NCBI GenBank assembly: GCA_012845835.1
Contig: JABAKD010000012.1
Coordinates: 6,477,344 to 6,541,343, forward strand
Origin: Undaria pinnatifida
Taxonomy: Eukaryota; Sar; Phaeophyceae; Laminariales; Alariaceae
Direction of reading: 5' to 3'
DNA: 64,000 nt
Shown: positions 12,601 through 24,600 of the stretch, piece by piece
Layout of the letters: the number at the start of each line of letters is the position of its first letter
Numbering within the stretch: position 1 is the stretch's first letter
Notes under the pieces: model-generated
What the model was told of the DNA's origin: nothing
Database searches by the model: none
What the model saw: the letters and a program-made list of their open reading frames with translations, nothing else
Made by a program: the position numbers and the translations under genes

Positions 12601-15600
12601 AGGCGGTAGAGATCGTCAGACGAGGCGGTAGAGATTGTAAGACGAGGCGGCATTTAGTGGGAGAACGGTTGGGGCCATGGGCCATTTCCCATCCTCGAAT
12701 CGTTAATAGTGAGTCACTAACAACCACAGGGACCAGCCTTACACTACACTACACTACACTACACTACACTACACTACACTACACTACACTACACTACACT
12801 ACACTACACTACACTACACTACACTACACTACACTACACTACACTACACTACACTACACTACACTACACTACACTACACTACACTACACTACACTACACT
12901 ACACTACACTACACTACACTACACTACACTACACTACACTACACTACACTACACTACACTACACTACACTACACTACACTACACTACACTACACTACACT
13001 ACACTACACTACACTACACTACACTACACTATGTTTGTATTCGTAACGCTTGGGGAGTTTTGATTTCCTAATAGGGACGGTAGATACCGCAAGGCGAGGC
13101 GGCATTTCGTGGAAGCATGTCTTCTTTTCTCCCGTCCTCTTTGTTCGCGTTCGAGTGACGTTAAACCCGGCATCGACACAAGAAACCACCTCACATTTAT
13201 ATTTGTATCGCGTTCGCCGCTCGGCCAGTGACTCGAAAGGTCGGTCCGAAAGCCATGCGACGTATGTGTGCAAGTCAGATCCATGAACAGTTCTTTGCTG
13301 GCATGCTCTCCTCTTCGCCATGATTCACAGGTCGCTAAACTGTGCTAAGCCTTCAGCATCTAGACGTAAAGCTTTACAATCGCAAGAGTCAAATGATCTA
13401 CCGACTCCTTGCTGGTAAAGGCAAATCCCTTTTCAATAGCTTTCGCAGGGGGCTGCTGTGCAGGTAACGCAAAAAGTGAAGCAGCTCTCGCAAGGCGCTC
13501 GCTGTACAATGCTACACAATACACGTTCAGCATCTAGAGGTAAAACTTAAAAATATCAAGTTTGAGGGTTTTTACCCATGGACAGGCGTTTACCTGTTGA
13601 AGGGCCGCCGAGTCGGTAAAGTAGTTCATGTTGATGTTGACGCTCAGCAATCCGTCTGCGTCCTTGTCCAAACTGCCGGGATATGATACGATACGCCAAC
13701 ATCGACTTGTTACAGTATAGTCGGATCTCTCTAGGATGAAGAACCAGCACGAACACTGGGTGTATTTATGTCGTTGGGTAGAAACAGCGGTTTATTGTGA
13801 AGACAGCACACGCACAGCAGTCGGACTCCGTTGTTAGACTAACCTTTGTACTGCTGTAATAAGTATATCACCTTAAATTCAAGTATGGATCTGTTCCCAA
13901 AAGGCCGATGCGATCCTAAAGGAGTTATTTTGCCCAACATAAACACACACAGTAGGGTCCCCCAATAAGGCGGTATCCCCATAAAAGGCGGTATCCCGAT
14001 ATAAGGCGGTATCCCGATATAAGGCGGTATCCCGATATAAGACGGTATCCCGATATAAGACGGTATCCCGATATAAGGCGGTATCCCGATATAAGGCGGT
14101 AAAAAATCGCTTGGCACGACTTGGGAACTGCGCTCAGAACCTGGAATGACTAAGGCGGCTTCCCTCTACAAGGCGGCCATGGTCATATTGCTATGGCACG
14201 CCACCGCTTACTGGGGGATTCCTACCGCACGTGGCAACGACGACAGCACATGTGCATTCGTTGCATGATAGTATTCTCCATAACTTTACGATTGTCAGTC
14301 TCAGTCATGGAGACATGCTGGACACACAGCAAGACACGTGTGGTGTGTTGGGAGTGTCCTGGGTCTTGCACATTAAGCACCTGGTGTCCCATTAACTGAT
14401 ACGACCAGGCGGGACGAACCCGACTTGAACAAACAATATGTTTCGGTCAATGGTTGCGCCCATCGTTTTTTGGGAGAAGAAGTCTAAGCGGGACCGAAGG
14501 TTACTCTTCAGCAACTTCATTTCCAGAGGAAGTCGCGTCTAAACCTTGCCCTGCTTCAAACCTGGCGCCGTCACCGCAACTCGCTGAAATCGATTTATAT
14601 CCGCTTCACTCCCCTTCGCCTTTTTAGAACTGCACCCCTTTTGTGGGGGGGTCAGAGCGCTTCGAATCAGTGCAGAGTCGTAGGTTTTTTGCAGTTCTGT
14701 ACCCACGTTTAGGGTTGAAAAGTACTGGAAATTATTGTGGGGTAAGTTTGGCAGATCAAGCTATACGCACACACAATCAGTTACACCTCGTAGCACGGTT
14801 ATGCCTATGCTTCTGTACCTGCGGAGGAACTCCTTGACGATAGATGTTTTCCCGGTTCCCGCCGTGCCGACGAGCATCATGAACTTCCCTTTGCGTACGA
14901 GCTTGTCCATAATGTATGACATTCGGACGGTGTCGCTCGTGCTCACGGCCAGCTGGCTGAAAGGTGTATCGCCAGGCCCCATGCCGATCGGGATGGGCTG
15001 GTACTCAGGGACCTTGAGACGGTAGCAAGCGCGTCATTGAAGTATTTAGATATGGTGTACAGTGTAGTGTATAGTGTAGAGTGTGTAGTGCATCGGTGCA
15101 GCATGGCCCCCTCTTGAGCAAGGCTCGTGACACCAACTTTTGGCACACGCTATTGCATAGGATTTAGTGAGGCGCTCATCGCAGAGCACAATATAAAAAT
15201 GCTACGCAGATTAAAGATCAATACCCGGTACATATGTCGCCGACATATATCCTTAATGAGGACACGCAACCCGTAACACGCGCGATCGGAAGTATTACAC
15301 ACAGCTTTCAAAGATTAGTATCGACAAAATCTTCGATCTCACAGCTGGAGTGTATTTTTATTTTCACAATATGTAATTATTCCATTTGCCATCTGTCAAT
15401 GTGTAGCGCTTGTTCCAGTCATACAGTATTACTGGCATATGTTATAAATAGTGTCCCCCAAAGAGGAAAGCTAACATTATTATTCTTATTGAGGCATATC
15501 ATTTAGTATTACTACCGTATTTCTTATTCCCAGGCTTATACTCGTACGTACCTGGTATGCTGTATGCGACGCGACAACAATAACATAGTTTTTTGTTGTC

Positions 15601-18600
15601 GCCATTTACGATAGGGAAGGAGTTGACCCATTCACTCCGGCAGAAAGAAATATTCGCAGTCTGGTTCCAAGTAGTTTCTTCCCAAAAGCGTGAATGACGT
15701 GCTATTATTAAGGGGCAACACGTTCAGGACTGCCAATAATATCCATCACACATTAATTCCAAGGCATTTTCCCCAAAACACGTATTATAAGGGCATTTCC
15801 TAAAGCTTCTTTTGTGTGGGAGACAGTCGGGCTAGACTCCTGTGATTCGTACATAACCATAACTTCGAGACAGAGCTCTCTCGTCGCCTACTTCACACGC
15901 ACCTTGGTACCCCAGTCCTTGAAGGCGTCACTCTGCCAGTCGTAGAAGTAGTCGAAACACGTGCCTTCCTTCGGGATCTTCTGACCAGCAAACGTCGACA
16001 AAAATTCTTCCGAAAACTTTCTGCTCAAGGGAAACGTTTCGCACACGATAACCGCAACCATTGTCGTTTTAAGGAGAATGCGCTCGTGCCCTAGAGCAAA
16101 CACGTTCCCGATGTGCCGCCGCAGCCGACTGTTATGCGAGAAAATGCGCTCGGGCTAAACTTTCTGCCCAAAAGAAGTGTTCAAGGTTGTGTTCTGTAGG
16201 GCTTGGGAATTCCGGGTAAGGGTATGGGAGTCTTACAGAACTTCCAGAAGTTTCGGGTACGGGTATGGAAGTGTTACAGAACTCACAGAAGTTCCGGGTG
16301 TTGTGTAACGGGCTTACAGAACTCACAGGTGTTCCGGGCGGGTACATTAAAAGCTGTACCCGTACCCCGGGTATTGTGGCACGGGTCGTACAGAATTCAC
16401 AGAAGTTTCTGGTACGGGTACGACAATCTTCCAGAAGTTCCAGAAGTTCTGGGTACGGGTATGAAAGTCTTACAGAACTTCCAGAAGTTCCGCGTATTGT
16501 GGCACGGGCGTACAGAACATACAGAAGTTCCGGGCAGGTATGAAAATGCTGTACCCACACCCCGGGTATTTGTGGCACTGGCGTACAGAACTTACAGATG
16601 TTTTGGGTATAGGTAAGAATATCCTACAGAACTTACAGAAGTGCCGGGTACGGGTAAAAAAACAAAACCTAGGTAAATACACGGCCTCGGGGAGGAGTTC
16701 GATTTCAAGTGGAGGATTCCATCGAGCTTGCATGGCACGCTCTCACTGGGCCAACGTCCCCCAGGCAATCAGTCGTAGCTTCGAGAGCAATCGACAACCA
16801 CCACCGAGGCGATAAATCGTGAACCTCAACGAGTGCCGACCGGGGCAACAACCGCGCTCACGTCTACTGTTCTGTAGCAGATTACACCATAGCGTAACCC
16901 GGCTGTGGCGTCTCAAAAAAAATATTGGCGGTCGCAAGCCCAATTTTTCCACCAGCTCGATAAGCCAAGCGCCACGACAAAGCAGCGAAGCCACCGAAAG
17001 CACAGGATAGTTTAAGACTTCGATGATAGCGAGATCTGCATTACCATTCCGATCGGAAAAAGCATTGACAATACGCAATACAATATGCAATACAATACGT
17101 GGTTTCCCGTTAGAGGGCAAATTCGTATGTTTCCATAAAAAAATAGCATTTTCGATTTTAAAGTGTCCTTCGTTAACACGTGCCCTTGCTGCTTAGAAAC
17201 GAAAAAAACACCAACAGGTGCCATTATTGTATGATAATTACTGCTGTTGTTCGGTATTCGGTTTGTGTGACTGACAAAACATGACGTCAAAATGCATAAT
17301 AAACTCTTCGGATTACACCTGAATTAATACAGGGCTCCCCGGGTATTGGAACAAAGGTATAGCGGTACCCCGGGTATTGTGCCACAGTCTTACAGGAGTC
17401 ACAGAAGTTCCCGGTAAAGGGTGTGGGGATCTTGCAGGACTTCCAGAAGTTCCGGGTACGGGTACAGAAGTCTTACAGAAGTTCCAGAAGTTCCGGGTAT
17501 TGTGGCATAGGCGTACAGAACTCACAGAAGTTCCGAGGTGGTACAAAACATGCTGCACCCGTACCCCGGGTATTGTGGCCACGGGCGTACAGGACTTCCA
17601 GAAGTTCCGGGTTCGGGTACAGAAGTCTTACAGAAGTTCCAGAAGTTCCGGGTATTGTGGCATAGGCGTACAGAACTCACAGAAGTTCCGAGGTGGTACA
17701 AAACATGCTGCACCCGTACCCCGGGTATTGTGGCCACGGGCGTACAGGACTTCCAGAAGTTCCGGGTACGGGTATGAATGCCGCACAGAACTTCAAGAAG
17801 TTCTGGGTACGGGTATGAATGCCCTACAGAACTTACAGAAGTTCTTTGTAGGGTAATACCCGAGTCAAATACCCCGGGTATGGTTTGTACGTACCCTACA
17901 GAACACAACCTTGGAAATGTTCACAGGGGGCCGCGACCGATCGTCTGCGACATTGCGTTCAAATTGTTTTCCTGCTCAAGGAAGCGTTCGCGATATACTG
18001 CAATCATTTTTTTTCAAGAAATCGCGCTCAACCCAATATCCTCCCCAAGGAAACGTTCACGACATACACCTCAACTACTTATTTATCTATTTATTTATTT
18101 TGCCCTCCGACAATATAGCATAGATGCCGTTCCGATGTTGTAATCGAATATCCTCCCATTAAGCATTAGTACCCCTCTTATGGCCCTCTGCCACCCACTT
18201 TCCCATTCATTCCTTAAAAATCCTGTCCTCAACTCATACCGCGCTCAACACCTTGGGAGGCGATTTAACGCGTAGTAGTGGCGAACAACTGCTTCTGAAC
18301 AACTACCTCTTTAAAACGTGTCTAACTTCATTATTTTATCAAAATATTCTAACGATTTGTTATTTTTCTGTTTGCTACGTGACATTGTGTAACGCTTGTT
18401 CCGATCATACCATCCACATATATAGAAAATTCAGAATCCATTGACCTTAAGACATGGAAGATGTTACTACTCAGACCTGAAACTGCTGTGTGTACCTGAC
18501 CATACAAACACACATGACGTTAAGCAAACTGTAATTGATCTACGATTATACCATTCATACTCGTACGCGGTGGGAAATTATGTATTTTGGGGTTTTGTGG

Positions 18601-21600
18601 AGACGACTCTAGCACGGCCGTAAAGGGGTGATACAACGCACAGTCTTTTCAGGAGACGGCATTGTAGTCATCCAAAATGCAAACCTCGGCTCTCGATTGA
18701 CATGCTCACAAAACGTACGATACAACACCTACTATTTCTTTAGTTCGAGCTGTTCCAGGGCATTTCATTTCCACCTTCAAGGGAGGCGAAATGGTTATGA
18801 TGAGAGCACGAAAGTGTGGTTCCATACATTTAGCCAACGTCAGCGTAAAATGAGCGATCCGTGGAGCTCTGAACAACTGCTGCTGAAACTAGCTCGGTAA
18901 CCGATTGAGGGTTGTGGGTGGGAACACGACAATGAGGTATGTAGTTCCTTAAGTCGTGCCAACATTCGCGTACAATGATCCCTTCTTCCTTGCCACTGTC
19001 AGCGTAAAATGAGGAATTTGTGGACAGGGCCAACTTCTGGTTTACCTGCGGTAGTCATCAGACTTGTCCACCACCATGGGACCGCCGAACGCCCACGTGA
19101 GAGCGAACACAAAGAACTGTTCCATGAGATCGGCCGTTTTCTTCTCCGGAGGCACATCCTCCAGCAGCCCTTCCAGCAGGTAGACAATGGTGCACACCTT
19201 GAGGAATGCAGTGGTTGGTGTTTGAAGATGCATTTCGTGCTAAATGTTTGGGGGCGCAGATATCGAGGCTAAAAAAATATAGTGGTCTGTTCAACCGCCT
19301 ACGAGTGTAGCGTGAACGCACAGCGGTACGAGTAGGATCGTACCACGCCCTTGCCGTTCGATTTTGTCGCATTGATTGCACTTCGGACATCAAAATCTGC
19401 CGCCCCCCCCCCCCGAGAGACCGCGGCTTATTGTCCTGCCGACGACGCCATTTTTTAAGGTATTTGAGGATAATGGTCAATTTTATTTATGGTAGAAATC
19501 TCAATCCCCTGCCTAAGCTGAGGCTCAGAACTCGATGCTCGAATCATCTTTTTTTTTTGTCAGTTTTGCCTCCTCTGAATTCCCAAGGGTGTTAAAAGAC
19601 AGGGCTTTTCATGGTTCGGATCTCATCTCGCGGATCGGATCCGGGTCGGATCCGGATCGGGTCAGGATGACCCGACCCGACCCGTGAGAGTTTTGCAACC
19701 TTCCCCACCAGATGGATCGGGTCAGGATGACCCGACCCGACCCGTGAGAGTTTTGCAACCTCCCCCACCAGATCCGACACGACCCGACCCGTGAGATTTC
19801 GAACACATCCTTACCCGACAAGACTCGACTCGCGATATTTTTTGAAATCTTCCTGATACGACCCGCGAGCTGGATCATGACCCATGAAAAGCCGTGGTTA
19901 AAGGCACTTTCCAGACGACGAGTTCATCGACCATCCAGCCGTCATTTGCACGGCGCATGCGTGACAAAACCGTGTAGTAAACACAAGCACCGGAAGGGGC
20001 AGACCTATGCGCGAAGAGATACCTCGGGCACACATACCATCGAAAAACCAAAACATGACCCCTTTCCCCCCTATATCCTATATCCTATATCCTATATCCT
20101 GGGTTTTTACCACTGAATCGTCTCACGCTAAGAGTGCGGCAGATTCTAAGTTTTTTTTTTTTTCTGAGCTCCTAACACGGGGAGCTCAAAACCTCACCCG
20201 AGACATGACTTCGAAGGCATTCGTTTGCGCAACTCGACCAACATTTCTATGCTGCGCCAGTCCTAAAAACAACCATTGTTCTCGTACAATGATCTTACTC
20301 TCCGATAGTTCCAAATTTCAGGAGCTCAGCCGTAAGCAGCATTATCAGAAACGTTTGTTTGGTCGGAAAAATACTGGTCCTGTCTCGGGATGCCTCCGCA
20401 ACATGTGCGCGGTTTCGCTTGTTTTCTTGCGATCGAGACTGCGAGCGCACCTTGTTGAGAACGCGCAGGGGAGTAACCTCTTTGAACCCTTTCCGCACGA
20501 TCGTTCTGGTGACCTCCACGTACTTCTCGAAAAGCGACGGTAAAACCTGACGTTCGTTGGCGTCCTCACGAGTAGCCGCCCACGACTCAACGAACGGCTT
20601 CCATCCGATGTCTACGCAGAAGCAGGAAGATGGACAGACGGACAGCGACACACGGGGTTGCTGACAAGGCACGCACATCGTAGTGGTTGGGGTAGGCCAC
20701 GTACGAAGGTTGCGGCAAGTAAGTGAAAGGAAATGTTGTCCAATATTTAGCAGGGGATAGTTGGTAACTAATTCGTTAGTCCAATATTTAGCAGGGGATA
20801 GTTGGTTAATTAATTCGTTAGTAACCTGTTTTCGGGGATCGGGAGACGATGTAATTGCTTAATTTCGGGATTCGGGAGAGGGTAGATATAAGGGGGGCGT
20901 AATGACTTAATTACTTCATGAATAGCTAAAAGTAACGTTTTCGGTATTCGTGGAGGCGCTACCTTTACAGGACGAAATAAGCACCGCTTCCTCTTCCTCA
21001 CCGGTCTCGTTGATGAAGAGGATACCGGCACGAGAAACAGTCGCAGGGGTCGCGTTTTTCAGCGAGTTAATTTCGAAGACCATACGCATTGCATCGCTGA
21101 GTGGCACACGCTCGTTGGAAACCAGAGTCAGGACCTGTCACATGAGCGCAAGGGAGGAACGTAGGACAGATATTCGATATCGCGTTGCGTTGAAAACCAA
21201 AGTCAGAACCCGTTACACGGGCGTGAGGAAAGTAAAAGAGATAAACGAGGTCAGGGGTGTCCTTCAAGAGTGTTATTATGTTTTGCCTTCCGACAGTGTG
21301 CAGTGACTAATGATGCCAGTATACGGCGAATGCTCGTGTCCCTTTCCCGGCGGTGCGTAATAACGCAAAAGCTGACAAAACACACCGGATACCACAACTC
21401 TTACCAAATCCCTCGTTTCTCTCTGCTTGTACAGATAGTGTGATTCGCCGCCGCCTGCACACGTCCCGTCTGCTGTGTATCCTAACTCATCGTTTGGTTG
21501 GCTATTAGCGTTTGGCTGGATAGTTGTTGAATTTCGTTGGTTGTTTTGGTCGGGCGGTCAGTTGTTAGCTGCAAACAGTTGATTGGGCGGTCAGGTGGTC

Positions 21601-24600
21601 GGAAGAAATGAGTGGGAGAGTTAAACAGGTTGGTTGGTTGGTTGGTTGGTAGGTTTATTGATATGCCTAAGGGTTGCGTGGTGGTAATAGTGCTGTATAA
21701 CCAACGTGGCCCGACCAAGGTGTCACCGAACGAACCTTGTTGTCATCCATAACGGTGTTCATTGACTCGATCCACACCGCGTCAATATCTCCATCCAGCA
21801 CCACCCACTTGTACGTCTGATACTCATAGAAACCCTGCAAGGACATCAAGAGCAAAACAAGCCGTGGGTTATCCTGGACCATAAATATTTGCTGATAGTC
21901 ATCCAAAGACGCGGTTCACTGTGCTCGTGCAGTCCGCGCGGACATCATGTCAATCGCGGCATGTTTGCCCACGAGCAACGGGTTCATATAAAGGTGGTCG
22001 GGTGACGAATTAAACATCACGTGTCACGGATACCAAGTAAATCTCGGCAGAGGCTGTATCCGCAGATGAATGTTTCTCTAGAAACAAGGCATTGCAACGA
22101 GTACATAGCAATAGTGCGTATTCTACAATTTCGAAAGGGGAAGGGAACCGCTGGTTCACTTGGACTAACGAACGATCGATTTTACAGCCACCGCAATATG
22201 CAGGTACAGTATGTGTTGAGCAGCAGATCGTGAAATGCGTTAGCAAGAGCGGAACACGCGGTTTCAAGGGGACCTAAAGACGCTTACAGCCACCACAATA
22301 ATATGCATGAGTTGTACACTAGGCAATGAAATGCGAAAGCGAGAGCGAAACACGAGTTGACAACCCCTTTGGAACTACAAAACGACCCCACACTACTGTA
22401 AATCCAAGTAGTTTGTCCCGAAACTAAAGTTTCACCTGGTCGGAAAAGTTCTTGGACATTCCGCGCATGATGATCGACAATACACCATCTTTCCAGTCCT
22501 TTGCGAGGGTCATGTAGCCGTACAGCTCGTCCCCTGAGTCCACCAGTACACCCACGCAATAGATAATAGAGAAACAGAATAACACGTGCTTTGCGCTTAG
22601 ATTGGTCGTTTTTCAGTGTAGCTCATGTTCAGGGTCCAGGGTGCGGAATGAATCTGGACTACTATGTGTATGATCTTAGTTTGCATTGGGAATGTATGTT
22701 AATAGTGCCATAATAAAGGAAATACCACGTGTCCCATGATGAAGGAATTACCACGTGTCTCCTACGATATTGGTCCTTAATGGTCGTTTCCCACCTGTCA
22801 CTGCCTTGGGATTCACTGTCTCCACCACGCACGTCTTTTTCGGCTTGTCCATGTTGTGGGTCTGAGCAAGCGTCTGCAGGTCAAGCGATGGGACGGTCGC
22901 GGGTGGGTCGTCGTGAGATAGGCACAAACTTGAAGCAGTCGGATCAGCTGTGGGATTGGGTAAAGTCGAGATCCCGCACACCGTAGTTGTGTCGAACACA
23001 ATTGTATATCGCTCCCAATCTCGAAAAAACGAAATATAAACCAGCCTTCCTTTTCCCCACTACCCCCCTCGAACAAAGCATTAAAATATATACTAACTAC
23101 AAAACATGCATGTTCCTGGCCCATCAACAAGGAGCAGGGCGCATATCGATATTGCCTTGAAAAACACGACGATGAACGACAATTAGCAGTGCAATAAAAA
23201 AATACCTTCCAAATGGTGCTTTTGCCGCAGCCTGCTGGTCCGAGGAGCATAACGGAGTGCCGAACGTCAAGCAGCTCCTGGAACTGCACGGTCTTAAGCA
23301 CGAAGGTGTCGTCAATCTGCAGCCCCCACTCGGTCGAAACGGTGACCACCTTCTGCTTAAGGGTTTCGTCCATCTTCGTCGGCACCTCCAACCCCATGAA
23401 CAAATCAGCGATGAGCCTCAAGAAAATTGGAGTGTCGTGGGCAGGAATCTTGGGTGTGTTGAAGTCTCGTAGCGCCCGCATAAGAATGGCGGCCTCGTCC
23501 AGGTTAGGTTCCCCTCGCTTCAACATCCCCGCCATCCGAAGAACCGACTTAACCGCACGCAGACCCCAATCGTAGTGGAACTGTTTCGACAGAAGGTCGG
23601 AAGACAGCTCGTAAAGCGTCACGAATTTGATCGCCAGGGTCCGCGCTTTCTGGAACCCTTCGGACATGAGCATGTTCTCGCAGATTGGCTTAAGGTCGGG
23701 TCGGATCATAGCGCACGATCGGAAAAGCGCTTTCAAGTTTTCCGGGAGTTCCGTTCGTCCTGCGTATCCAGGATTCATCGTGATGTAAAAGCCGCACGTG
23801 GGGATGAGGCTGATGATGTCCCCCATGAAATCGAACACTCCGACCTTCACGGGAGGGGTGCCGGCGGGAAGGTGTTGGTATTCTGCGTCCCTGTTTCCCG
23901 GTACACTGTACTTCACGATCGCGTCTTGGACCGTTTTCACCTGGGTGGCCACCACGGACAGTACTTCGATCGGGATGCGGTTGAACTCGTCGAAGCAGCC
24001 CCACGCACCCGTTTGCGCTAAGCCTCTGAAGATGTCTGCCATTGTCTGGTAGTTCATCTGATCCGAGCAGTTGAAAACGTAGCACGGTAGGGCCAGCGCC
24101 CTAGCCAAATCTTTGGTTGTTTCCGTTTTCCCTGTGCCAGCCGGGCCAGCGGGGGCGCCACCAAGGAAGAGGCGAAGGCCCATGGTAAGCGTGATGTAGC
24201 AGCGGTCGGTAAGAGGGGTGATAACCAAACGACCGGTGTTCCCAATCCATTCGTAGAAATACTTGCACCTAAAGTCGCAGATTCGGATGTCGACGTCCAT
24301 GTTCGTCTGCGCCCAGTAAAAACGAAGCTGCTGTTGCCACAAGAACGCGGCTGGGCCTTCCGTTTTATCGTTAATAAGCTTGTGGACCACGTCCCTGGCG
24401 TGCACATCGAGCGTAATCAGCGAGATGATCTTTGTACGATCCTCCCGTGTGAGTTCGCCCAGCACTAGGTCGATGAGACAGGCTAAGCGAGTATTACACA
24501 CGCCGAAGTAGCGCTTAACCGCGTCTTCTTGTCCGCCCTCGAACTCCTCCAACGCTGCCTCCGTTTCTTCTGTCCAGTAGATCTGCGTGCCTGTAAGGAC

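Larger units (their letters stand above)
16174..17921. mobile_element. hAT-type non-autonomous element A (with target duplications)
   Basis: Element 16182-17913. Left end CAAGGTTGTGTTCTGTAGGG, right end its exact complement. Flanked by 8-bp duplications GAAGTGTT (16174) and GAAATGTT (17914), one mismatch. The interior has two arrays of a 41-bp repeat (16200-16660 and 17330-17880) around a 650-bp unique core without a transposase-like frame. Inserted in dynein intron 30, 162 bp from exon 31. 8-bp duplications with short inverted repeats are the hAT superfamily signature. Confidence 0.85.

Noticed and set aside
12657-13046. Open frame of repeated HYTTL
   Set aside because: Translation of the (ACACT)n array. 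It has no context of a gene.
16132-17908. Overlapping frames of 90-160 codons with YRTHRSSG or VSSVRLCHN repeats on both strands
   Set aside because: They follow the 41-bp minisatellite of element A, and the same applies to 61.4-63.2 kb. No start context or domain.
23213-24021. Plus-strand frames up to 148 codons opposite dynein exon 24
   Set aside because: Antisense shadows of a GC-rich coding exon. The minus-strand frame has clear AAA motifs.
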